DNA from: WYEN01 sp049976205
GTDB lineage: Archaea > Thermoproteota > Thermoprotei_A > Sulfolobales > AG1
NCBI GenBank assembly: GCA_049976205.1
Contig: JBMFIR010000038.1
Location: 1 to 13,624 of the forward strand
Length of the DNA stretch: 13,624 nucleotides
Direction: 5' to 3'
Notes under the pieces: model-generated
Told to the model about the DNA's origin: nothing
Database searches by the model: none
The model's input: only the letters and a program-made list of their open reading frames with translations
Position numbers and translations under genes: made by a program
Part shown: positions 6,459 through 13,502 of the stretch, in pieces
How the letters are laid out: the number at the start of each line of letters is the position of its first letter
How positions within the stretch are numbered: position 1 is the stretch's first letter

Positions 6459-7817
6459 TCATCCCCAAGACTTCACTAAACGTCTATTAATTAGGTACAG
6501 TACTACTCCTATGATCACCCACGTAAGTATTATGAGTAGAGCTCTCTGCTTAGCGATAATCACTATAACAAGCGCTGCCGAGAGAATTATGATACCTAAT
6601 AGAGCTGTGATAGCTACTCCAAAGATTCTTGGCGAGGTAAATGCTCCGTATAAACCTCCTCTCTTTGATAATATGGCCAGAGAAAAGGATACGAGTAAAT
6701 AATTTATTAAGGAGCCTATCGCGTATGGTTCAATTATTAATTCTATTTCTCCAGGTAGAAGAAATAGTGTTGAGATAAGAAAACTTATTAGAAGAGCTAT
6801 ATGTGGTGTCCTGAATCTTCTATGCACATCTCCTAGACGCGGAGGCAGCACTTTATCAGTGGATAATATATATAGTAGTCTTGAGAAAGATACGTATCCT
6901 GTTAAAGCTGCGAGGATCATGATTAGTATTATATTGATGGATGCTGCAGAGACTATCAGAGGTGTTAATATCGGTATACTACTTGCAATTAAAAATATTG
7001 AAAGCACCGGATCACTACTTAGCTCTGTATAGGAAACCATAGTCATTAAGAGATACATTAGAGATATACTATAGATAGTACCTATCACTATCACTAATAT
7101 GGTTGCTCTAGGAATCTGAATTAATGGTTTTCTAGCTTCACCCGCTAATTGACCTAGTGCATCAATTCCTGTAAAACCTCTCGAGGCTAACGCCAATGCG
7201 AAAAATAGATCCAGAGGATCAATATTTCTCCACTTAAAATAAGGAGGGTCTATAAACTCCTTATTTAACAACGTTATTATAATGCCTGGAAGTATCATTA
7301 GGAGACCTACTGAGATAAAATCTATTATAGCAACTATTTTCGCTGAGGTAGCAGACTCTCTAATACCAATTAGTGTTAGTATAAACAATATCGTTGAAAA
7401 CGATATTGCTAAGATCTGGATAGGTATGTGCTCTAGTAATAGTGAGATAGCTAGGTTCATATGTGATGCTAAAGAGACAATATATTTAGACGCATCCAAT
7501 GTACCATAACTTATCATCACAATCTGATCAAATGCTAGAAACCATGCAGATAAGAAACCTATGAATCTACCCATTGAGTACTTTACATATAGATAAGATC
7601 CTCCGGACTCAGGGAAGTGAGAACCCATCTCGCCGTAGACTAAAGCAATCATTATCATTAGAGCAACAGCGTATATCCCCACAAGAAACGATTCTCGACC
7701 TGCATAGTACGCTATGAAACCCATCATCAAATAATAAGTTGACTGAGAGTCGTGATGAACAAGTGAATATATATCAAATGTATTAAGTTCTCTTCTTAAC
7801 CAATCTTTTCGAAGCAT
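6459..7817 (-). CDS. APC-superfamily permease, probable partner of the RCK protein
   Basis: 452 aa integral membrane protein with about 12 hydrophobic segments and the APC signature GEMGSHFPESGGSYLYV (62-78). APC permeases carry amino acids, polyamines or, in the KUP/KimA branch, potassium with protons. The first segment lacks the usual GxG of amino-acid permeases and instead reads VHHDSQSTYY (20-29), with an Asp and tyrosines reminiscent of the KimA potassium-site region; this likeness is tentative. The ATG directly follows the TGA of the RCK gene with no gap, and the ribosome binding site GGAGATGATT (minus strand of 7824-7833) lies inside that gene, so translation is probably coupled. The substrate is uncertain: potassium is suggested by the RCK partner, amino acids by the family at large. 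A perfect 10-bp inverted repeat lies inside the gene. Confidence 0.88.
   Translation of the reverse strand: MLRKDWLRRELNTFDIYSLVHHDSQSTYYLMMGFIAYYAGRESFLVGIYAVALMIMIALVYGEMGSHFPESGGSYLYVKYSMGRFIGFLSAWFLAFDQIVMISYGTLDASKYIVSLASHMNLAISLLLEHIPIQILAISFSTILFILTLIGIRESATSAKIVAIIDFISVGLLMILPGIIITLLNKEFIDPPYFKWRNIDPLDLFFALALASRGFTGIDALGQLAGEARKPLIQIPRATILVIVIGTIYSISLMYLLMTMVSYTELSSDPVLSIFLIASSIPILTPLIVSAASINIILIMILAALTGYVSFSRLLYILSTDKVLPPRLGDVHRRFRTPHIALLISFLISTLFLLPGEIELIIEPYAIGSLINYLLVSFSLAILSKRGGLYGAFTSPRIFGVAITALLGIIILSAALVIVIIAKQRALLIILTWVIIGVVLYLINRRLVKSWG
7386..7408. repeat. Perfect 10-bp inverted repeat with 3-nt loop inside the permease gene
   Basis: CAATATCGTT (7386-7395) and AACGATATTG (7399-7408) are exact reverse complements separated by GAA. 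It lies within the permease coding region, in codons for S-N-I-V-E-N-D-I-A. It could form a hairpin in the mRNA or a protein-binding palindrome; no function is known. Confidence 0.6.
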
Positions 7818-8480
7818 TCATCTAATCATCTCCATTAAATTACCCGTGGAACCTACAACAATTAAGTAATCTCCCTCCTGAATCTCCTCATCACCACCAT
7901 TAAGGATCTTATCTCCATCTCTAATTATAATAACACTTACATTATACTCTCTCTCAAGCTCGCTGATCGTTTTTCCAAGTATCTTCATATCGCTTGTTAT
8001 CAAGCACTCTAGCATAGATATGTTTCCTCTAACAGGCGTTATCCTAGTGAACTTGAGAGACAATATTCTCTGGATCCTCCCTAACACGCAATTAGGTACA
8101 TTAACGACCTGGAAACCTTCTTTCTCCGCAATAATAGTTTTCTCATCACTTCTAAGACCCACAATAATTTTTGGCACACCATTTCTCCTTAAATATCTGG
8201 CTATATTAATATTGAGATCATCGTCAGGAAATACTAAAATCCCTATTTCCACACTCTCAAATTCTATGCCGTGGAAAACTTTCTCTAGATCTTCTTCACT
8301 TTCTATACTCTGGAGACTATTAAAGTCAGTTGAGTGAATATATACAGGCTTATCAATAAATTTCTCTCCTCGATCTTGTGAAGTAATAATATGAACAGAG
8401 TATCCATTCTCTGTCAAAATATATATAAGTTTATCTACTAGATCATCGAAACTGTCTAGTAAAACTACTTCTCTCTTCAA
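7818..8480 (-). CDS. Stand-alone RCK (TrkA-N/TrkA-C) regulatory protein
   Basis: 220 aa, cytoplasmic, no membrane segment. The C-terminal part (about 153-220) is a clear TrkA_C domain: LECLITSDMKILGKTISELE, then V-S-V-I-I-I-R-D-G-D, and EIQEGDYLIVVGS. In other proteins such domains bind small ligands, c-di-AMP in several bacteria. The N-terminal part (1-140) has the alternating strand/helix pattern of RCK_N but starts VVLLDSFDDLVDKL where typical members have a GxGxxG dinucleotide loop, so it may not bind NAD(H) normally. The start is TTG at 8478-8480; a TAA lies directly upstream in frame and a TATA box about 50 nt upstream. It abuts the permease gene and presumably gates or regulates that transporter. 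Confidence 0.87.
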   Translation of the reverse strand: MKREVVLLDSFDDLVDKLIYILTENGYSVHIITSQDRGEKFIDKPVYIHSTDFNSLQSIESEEDLEKVFHGIEFESVEIGILVFPDDDLNINIARYLRRNGVPKIIVGLRSDEKTIIAEKEGFQVVNVPNCVLGRIQRILSLKFTRITPVRGNISMLECLITSDMKILGKTISELEREYNVSVIIIRDGDKILNGGDEEIQEGDYLIVVGSTGNLMEMIR

Positions 8481-8522
8481 TTAATTATATACCCATTAGA
8501 AATAGACTTATAGCACTAGCTA

Positions 8523-8533
8523 ATATTTTTAAA
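8523..8533 (-). promoter_or_regulatory. TATA box of the RCK-permease unit
   Basis: The minus strand reads CTTTAAAAATA, centred near 8529. A start about 26 nt downstream gives a leader of about 22 nt to the TTG start of the RCK gene. It separates this unit from the metG-mptG operon upstream, although read-through cannot be excluded. Confidence 0.5.
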
Positions 8534-8556
8534 GTGTCTGATCAAGAATCATATTC

Positions 8557-9558
8557 TCAGCACTGAGCCTCGTATCCTCTGTTCCTCCCCTTAACAATAT
8601 TTATAAAATATTCATTACTTAGGCTCTGTAATAATTTCATCATATTTTGTTCCTCGTCCGATTCAATTGGAATAAATACTGTGGGACCCATGCTACTTAA
8701 TCCAAACCCTATACCTATTTTATCTAGATACTTAGCGAGTCTCCTAACTTCATCGTTTTGTATTCTCCACTCAATTGATTTGAACCCTATGTCTTGTATC
8801 CTGCGTAAATGTCTCCTGAATCTATCTATATCTCTTCTTTTAATACCATTGAGTAATCCCATGAATACATGATAGGAGACTTCATATACATCAATTATGT
8901 TAAGAGGCGTATTATTTCTAAAAACCTCTAACTCTTTTGATCCAAAGAATCTTTTATTTATTATTTTAGGTCTTATCAAAATAAATCTCCATGTCTCAGG
9001 GATCTCCTCACGAATTAATAGTGGTGGCGGAGGACTTGTTGAGTAATCAGATGGTAAAAAATCTCTCTTCTCAATATCTTTTAAATGTCCGCCATCAATT
9101 ATAAATCCTCCTAGGGCAAATCCGTGAACTCCTACACCTGAGGTTCCTCCTCTTCCAATGATTCTTGCAATTAATGCATGATCAGGCTCTTCCCCGTACT
9201 CCAATATCCATATGCCTGTAGCTAGAGACATACATAGCTGTGTAGTGGCTCCTAAACCTATATGTGGAGAGTATGTTTTAATCAGATTAACTACGTAATG
9301 GCTATGCGTATTTGATCTATTCTCTACGTAATTCTTTATTCTCTGAATACATCTAATGGATACATTCAAGATCTCTTCATTATTATCTAGCATCATTATT
9401 CTGTCGGTATTAAGTAAAGAGTTCTCATATATCTCAACCTCGAAGAATGGCTCATTTAATATTAATCCAGCACCACCATCAATAATCCCCCAGCCTGCAT
9501 TAAGATCTATAAGTGTTATGTGTAGTCTAGACACACTCCTAATTCGGCACTTCTTCAT
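8557..9558 (-). CDS. mptG: Beta-ribofuranosylaminobenzene 5'-phosphate synthase (GHMP superfamily)
   Basis: 333 aa, full length. MptG condenses PRPP with a 4-hydroxybenzoate/4-aminobenzoate-type acid, losing CO2 and pyrophosphate, as an early step of methanopterin synthesis. The family pattern is followed closely: SRLHITLIDL (10-19), IIDGGAGL (25-32), the GHMP phosphate-binding loop PHIGLGATTQ (98-107), GRGGTSGVGVHGF (135-147), IIDGGH (153-158), and near the C-terminus GFGLSSMGPTVF. The ATG lies 9 nt after the metG stop; the ribosome binding site GGGAGA begins at the G of that TAG, so the two are cotranscribed. In a non-methanogenic crenarchaeon this points to a tetrahydromethanopterin-like C1 carrier, a natural partner for methionine-linked metabolism. 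No key residue appears lost. Confidence 0.93.
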   Translation of the reverse strand: MKKCRIRSVSRLHITLIDLNAGWGIIDGGAGLILNEPFFEVEIYENSLLNTDRIMMLDNNEEILNVSIRCIQRIKNYVENRSNTHSHYVVNLIKTYSPHIGLGATTQLCMSLATGIWILEYGEEPDHALIARIIGRGGTSGVGVHGFALGGFIIDGGHLKDIEKRDFLPSDYSTSPPPPLLIREEIPETWRFILIRPKIINKRFFGSKELEVFRNNTPLNIIDVYEVSYHVFMGLLNGIKRRDIDRFRRHLRRIQDIGFKSIEWRIQNDEVRRLAKYLDKIGIGFGLSSMGPTVFIPIESDEEQNMMKLLQSLSNEYFINIVKGRNRGYEAQC

Positions 9559-9567
9559 TAATTCTCC

Positions 9568-11286
9568 CTAAAATCTTAGAGACTTAGGTCTTTTCTCCTG
9601 AATCTTCTCACGTATCTTTGGAAGGATCTCTCTTTGAACTCTCTCAATAAAATCCTCTGGTAACTTAGTGAATATCGGAGTTACCTCCCCCATAATCTTC
9701 GTGCCAGGCTCAATAGAATAGAAAGCTTTCTTAGGAATCACGATTTCATCTATACTATGCTTAAAATCAAAGAATCTCCAGTATCTCTCAGATGCTCTTG
9801 GAGTAAATGGATATAGTAAAAGCATTATTAAAGTGGTTATATTCACAGATATATACAGTGTTGTTGAAGCTCTGATCCTATCTCTCTTAATCTCATCCCA
9901 AGGAGCTTTTTTATTCAGATATTGATTCCCTAATTTACTGATCTCAAGAATTCTGTCGAGAGCTTGTTTAGGTTTGAAGCTAAGCATTAGATCTATATAT
10001 TTTCTATAGTTTTGATCTATTGCGGACCAAGTTTCTCTATCTGTCTCGTCGAATTCACCTGGCTCTGGTACTACTGAGTCGAAGTATCTTTTAATGAAAC
10101 TAAGTACTCTATGAATCAAATTTCCTATGTTATCATTAAGTTCTGCGTTAATTATTCTATGAAATTCTCTCCAGCTGAAATTAGTATCTCTCTCCTCTGG
10201 TCTGATCCTCATTAAAGAATATCTCCAATAGTCTGAGTCGGGTATGATCTCAAGCGCTTCATCAATCCATAGACCTATTCTTTTACTCTTACTAAACTTC
10301 TCTCCCTCGTACAAGATATATTCTGTAGCAGGTATCTGATAGGGTAATACGTAGGGGTCTCCAGATGCTAGAAGCATCGCTGGCAAAATAACTGCATGAA
10401 ATGGTATATTATCTTTGCCTATGAAATAAACTGTCTTAGTCTCTTTATTAAACCAAAAATCTTCAAATTTTTTACCATTTTTCTCTAAATACTCTTTTGA
10501 TGCTGATAAGTAGCCTAATAATGCATCAAACCACACGTAAACAGTTTTATTATCGGCTCCTTTAAAAGGCGCCTTTATACCCCATTTATTGTCTCTGGTT
10601 AATGATCTTGGTCTAAGCCCCTCTTTAATCCATGATAAAGCATGGTTTTTTACTTTTTCATCTAGATTCTCGTGGCTCTCTAGCCATCTTCTAAGATCAT
10701 CCTCTACTTTCTTAAGATCAAAGAACCAGTGAAGAGTTGTTTTAAAAACAGGTTTTCTACCACATAATGCACATCTTGGATTAATAAGATCTGTAGGGTC
10801 TAGTAGAGCACCACAGTTGTCGCATTGATCACCTCTAGCCTCAGGGTAACCACATCTTGGGCAAGTACCTACTACAAATCTATCGGGTAAGAACATTTGA
10901 TCGTATTCACAGTATGGAAGTACTTGCTCTTTTACATATATAAAACCTCTCTTCTCCAACTTAACCAAAAAATCCGAGACAAATTTCTTATGCTCCTCGC
11001 TCTCAGTCCTTGAGTAATTACTTAATTTAATATTGAATCTATCTAAGAGATCTGCTACATAATTGTGAGCCTCATTAGTTAATTGAATCGGTTCAATAGA
11101 TCTTTTCTTAGCCTCGAGCTCAATGGGGGTACCATGCTCATCAGAGCCACTCACAGAAACTACTTCCTCACCTAATTGCTTAAGAAATCTAGTATATACA
11201 TCAGCTGTTAACAAATGAAGTATTGTTCCTAGATGCGGAACACTATTAATATACGGCCAAGCCGCAGCAATTATCCACTTACCCAT
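9568..11286 (-). CDS. metG: Methionyl-tRNA synthetase
   Basis: 572 aa class I aminoacyl-tRNA synthetase that charges tRNA-Met with methionine. The HIGH-type motif is PHLG (17-20) and the KMSKS-type motif is KFSKS (330-334). Between them lies the zinc-knuckle insertion with C126, C142-x2-C145, C155-x2-C158 and C172-x2-C175, the arrangement of archaeal MetRS with two zinc sites. The anticodon-binding helical domain follows from about 365, with NDNIGNLIHRVLSF and NKKAPWDE visible. The C-terminal EMAP/OB-fold dimerisation domain found in many MetRS is absent, as in several archaea where it is a separate gene. The ATG has a weak GAGAT upstream and an AT-rich promoter box about 40 nt upstream shared with the divergent primase gene. 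Confidence 0.97.
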   Translation of the reverse strand: MGKWIIAAAWPYINSVPHLGTILHLLTADVYTRFLKQLGEEVVSVSGSDEHGTPIELEAKKRSIEPIQLTNEAHNYVADLLDRFNIKLSNYSRTESEEHKKFVSDFLVKLEKRGFIYVKEQVLPYCEYDQMFLPDRFVVGTCPRCGYPEARGDQCDNCGALLDPTDLINPRCALCGRKPVFKTTLHWFFDLKKVEDDLRRWLESHENLDEKVKNHALSWIKEGLRPRSLTRDNKWGIKAPFKGADNKTVYVWFDALLGYLSASKEYLEKNGKKFEDFWFNKETKTVYFIGKDNIPFHAVILPAMLLASGDPYVLPYQIPATEYILYEGEKFSKSKRIGLWIDEALEIIPDSDYWRYSLMRIRPEERDTNFSWREFHRIINAELNDNIGNLIHRVLSFIKRYFDSVVPEPGEFDETDRETWSAIDQNYRKYIDLMLSFKPKQALDRILEISKLGNQYLNKKAPWDEIKRDRIRASTTLYISVNITTLIMLLLYPFTPRASERYWRFFDFKHSIDEIVIPKKAFYSIEPGTKIMGEVTPIFTKLPEDFIERVQREILPKIREKIQEKRPKSLRF

Positions 11287-11318
11287 TTTAATCTCTAGAA
11301 TACATAGGTATAGTAGAC

Positions 11319-11335
11319 ATTAAATTTTTAATTTC
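11319..11335. promoter_or_regulatory. Nearly palindromic AT box, shared promoter of metG and priL
   Basis: The centre TTAAATTTTTAATTT reads almost the same on both strands (minus: AAATTAAAAATTTAA). Placed about 26 nt away, starts would fall near 11300 leftward (leader about 14 nt to the metG ATG) and near 11353 rightward, which coincides with the TTG or lies 15 nt before the ATG of priL. One element may therefore serve both divergent genes. Confidence 0.5.
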
Positions 11336-11352
11336 TCTAGACCAAGTGACTT

Positions 11353-12528
11353 TTGATTGAGTATCAGATGAGTTTTGAAAGTGAGCTACTTGAGTTATTC
11401 TCATTAACAGAAGATCTAGAGGATGTTCTGAGGAAAAGACTTGGTTTAGGTATAGAGGATTTCTTACTCTCAGATGTCGCGAAAAGATATTTTGAATACT
11501 GTTTTGATATTCTTAGATCACATATTTCTCCTAAGGCACAATTGATTGCTCGTAGAGGCTCTTTAGATATAGATAGATTCATTATACCTCATCTAATACT
11601 TGTTTTAATAGGATCTATTGAAGACAATGATATCAGAAACATGGTTATCGAGAGAGAACTTAATAGACTATTTAGTATATTTAGATCCTCGATACCTAGT
11701 GTAAGTAAAGAGACTGCGAGTAAATACTTGATTGATCTTGCTAATAGAATTGATCTAGGAGTTGAGATATGCGATAAGCAACTTGTGATTTATGAAGCAA
11801 TTGATAAGAAGGGTAAATTAAAAGTAAATATATATAACGTGAAAATAGGTCTCTTAAATTATCTAAGGATCTTATCGCGTTATAAACTTGGTGAGAAGTA
11901 TGATTTAAGTAGATATCCTATTTCTAAAGGATATGTTTACTTAAGAATACTCGATGAGGATCCTGAGAAAGCATCACTATATGCTTTACTGAAGGATATT
12001 TTTAGAGAGAGGATGAAGGAACTTGCTAAGTCATATAGTGTATTTAAAGATCATCAAATTATTAAAGAATTCGTAGCTAAATTTGAAGAATTGAGGACCG
12101 AGTATTCTAAGACTAAAAAAGATCTCGAGACCCTTAGACTATTAAATAGAATAAGAATCATTGAGAAGTACCCCATTGAATGGAGTGAGGAATTATTTCC
12201 AGAATGTATTAAGAAGACCCTCAGCAAGTTAAGAGCTGGCGAAGATCTTTCAAACGAGGAATTATATTTACTAACAAGTTTCTTGGCATATTCAAATATC
12301 TCTATTAATGAGATTCGAGAAAATATTCCTGAGGAACAAAGTTTCTTAATAGAGATCATAAGGAGAATAAGAGATAGATTTAATGAAGAGATCTATTATC
12401 CTCCTCCTCCGTGTGCATATATAAAGAAATATATGGGGATCGAAGATAATGAGTGTTCTTCAAAAGATCCGTTAGGAGAATATATCAAGAGAATAAAGAA
12501 TTTTTTAAAGAGATCTAGGAAAACATAA
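11353..12528 (+). CDS. priL: DNA primase large subunit, C-terminal Fe-S region with three cysteines
   Basis: 391 aa from TTG at 11353, or 386 aa from ATG at 11368; GTGA lies 3 nt before the TTG, and the promoter box would start transcription at about the TTG, so the start is unsettled. PriL partners with PriS to make replication primers. The N-terminal helical part (about 1-270, including SKGYVYLRI) fits archaeal PriL. The C-terminal domain has FPECIKKTLSKL (C285), then YYPPPPCAYIKKYMG (C354) and IEDNECSSKDPLGEY (C368). Other archaeal and eukaryotic large subunits use four cysteines for a 4Fe-4S cluster; here the position expected after YMGI is Glu364, and the domain is short. The cluster may have a non-Cys ligand or be absent. 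The gene diverges from metG and is followed by a TauE-like gene after 28 nt. Confidence 0.88.
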   Translation: MIEYQMSFESELLELFSLTEDLEDVLRKRLGLGIEDFLLSDVAKRYFEYCFDILRSHISPKAQLIARRGSLDIDRFIIPHLILVLIGSIEDNDIRNMVIERELNRLFSIFRSSIPSVSKETASKYLIDLANRIDLGVEICDKQLVIYEAIDKKGKLKVNIYNVKIGLLNYLRILSRYKLGEKYDLSRYPISKGYVYLRILDEDPEKASLYALLKDIFRERMKELAKSYSVFKDHQIIKEFVAKFEELRTEYSKTKKDLETLRLLNRIRIIEKYPIEWSEELFPECIKKTLSKLRAGEDLSNEELYLLTSFLAYSNISINEIRENIPEEQSFLIEIIRRIRDRFNEEIYYPPPPCAYIKKYMGIEDNECSSKDPLGEYIKRIKNFLKRSRKT

Positions 12529-12556
12529 ACATCATGATTTCCCATATTAAACTTAT

Positions 12557-13369
12557 ATGCACACATACCGAATTATAAAGCCAGGTGAAGTTAGAATAAC
12601 ACCGGATCTAATTAACATAATTATTATACTATTAGTGGGTTTAGTGGCAGGTATCCTTGGATCAATGTTTGGCTTAGGAGGAGGATTTCTTATGGTGCCT
12701 CTACTAACATTCTTAGGCTCCGATATAAGAGTCTCTATAGGGACTTCAGCTACAGCAATATTCTTTAATTCTTTATCAGCTACTATATCATATTCTCGAG
12801 GTAGACTCGTGATCTATAGAGCTGGTCTAATAATCGCGTTAATAGCTATTTTAGGAGCGTACTTAGGTGCTCAAGCAACTAAGTTAGTAGATACTAGCAC
12901 ACTAAGAATTCTTTTTGGGTCAGCACTTATACTTGTTTCTATAAGAATGATCTATGACACATTCAAGAAAAAAGCCTCACAAGGGCAGAGAATTAGATGG
13001 AGTACAAAGACATATATTGAGTTGCTACTAGGAGGATTTTTATCAGGTTTAGTAGCCGGGTTATTAGGAGTTGGCGGTGGTGTTATTAACGTTCCTCTAC
13101 TCTCATATCTAGGCTTCACGATTCATCAGGCGGTAGCTACATCATCAATGGCAATAACAATAACTACCGTGTCATCAGCGACCACACATTATCTCATTGG
13201 AAACGTTAATTTGTATCTAGCGGCATTATTGACACCGACATTAATTATAGGAGCACAGATAGGTTCTGCCATAGCTAAGAGAACCAGCTCTAAGAAACTA
13301 AGAATAGGATTCTCAATACTCCTAATAATAATAGCCTTAAGAATGATCCTTGAAACAGTCTCAATATAA
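12557..13369 (+). CDS. TauE/SafE family membrane anion exporter
   Basis: 270 aa membrane protein with two homologous halves, each opened by a glycine-rich membrane motif: GLVAGILGSMFGLGGGFLMVPLL (28-50) and GLVAGLLGVGGGVINVPLL (164-182). This doubled pattern defines the TauE/SafE family (sulfite, sulfoacetate or other organosulfur anions in characterised members; the substrate here is unknown). About eight hydrophobic segments are visible. The ATG at 12557 is the first in-frame start but has no ribosome binding site. A perfect AGGTGA lies at 12583-12588, inside the frame, after a TATA-like ATTAAACTTA near 12550. The ATA at 12596 lies 7 nt after it and would start the protein right before the first membrane helix. 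The gene may also be read through from priL. Confidence 0.9.
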   Translation: MHTYRIIKPGEVRITPDLINIIIILLVGLVAGILGSMFGLGGGFLMVPLLTFLGSDIRVSIGTSATAIFFNSLSATISYSRGRLVIYRAGLIIALIAILGAYLGAQATKLVDTSTLRILFGSALILVSIRMIYDTFKKKASQGQRIRWSTKTYIELLLGGFLSGLVAGLLGVGGGVINVPLLSYLGFTIHQAVATSSMAITITTVSSATTHYLIGNVNLYLAALLTPTLIIGAQIGSAIAKRTSSKKLRIGFSILLIIIALRMILETVSI

Positions 13370-13381
13370 GATAAATTTCTA

Positions 13382-13457
13382 TGCGGCGGCCGGGATTTGA
13401 ACCCGGGATCGCCGGCTTGGAAGGCCGGCGTCCTAGACCAGGCTAGACGACCGCCGC
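13382..13457 (-). tRNA. tRNA-Gly (anticodon TCC)
   Basis: On the minus strand the acceptor GCGGCGG (13457-13451) pairs with CCGCCGC, with discriminator A at 13382. The anticodon stem CCGGC/GCCGG encloses the loop CTTCCAA, giving anticodon TCC, glycine. The variable loop is 5 nt and the T arm is CCGGG-TTCAAAT-CCCGG. There is no intron and no encoded CCA. It converges on the TauE-like gene, whose stop is 12 nt away, and diverges from the C/D-box sRNA on the other side. Confidence 0.97.
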
Positions 13458-13471
13458 CCTCTGCTCCTTCT

Positions 13472-13481
13472 AGTATATTAA
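13472..13481 (+). promoter_or_regulatory. TATA-like box of the C/D-box sRNA
   Basis: AGTATATTAA, centred near 13476, would place a plus-strand start near 13502, about 5 nt before the C box of the sRNA, which is the normal 5' extension for archaeal C/D sRNAs. Confidence 0.45.
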
Positions 13482-13490
13482 GTGTCTTGG

Positions 13491-13502
13491 GTATAAATTT
13501 TT
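13491..13502 (-). promoter_or_regulatory. TATA box of tRNA-Gly
   Basis: The minus strand reads AAAAATTTATAC followed by CC, the same TTTATACCC core as in front of tRNA-Ser. Its centre is about 38 nt before the mature tRNA 5' end. It lies between the sRNA TATA box and the sRNA, so the two divergent RNA promoters interleave. Confidence 0.55.

Noticed and set aside
11364..12359. Minus-strand open frames (72 and 101 codons) opposite the primase gene.
   Set aside because: They are antisense shadows of a conserved coding region with no ribosome binding site and serine/leucine-rich low-information products.
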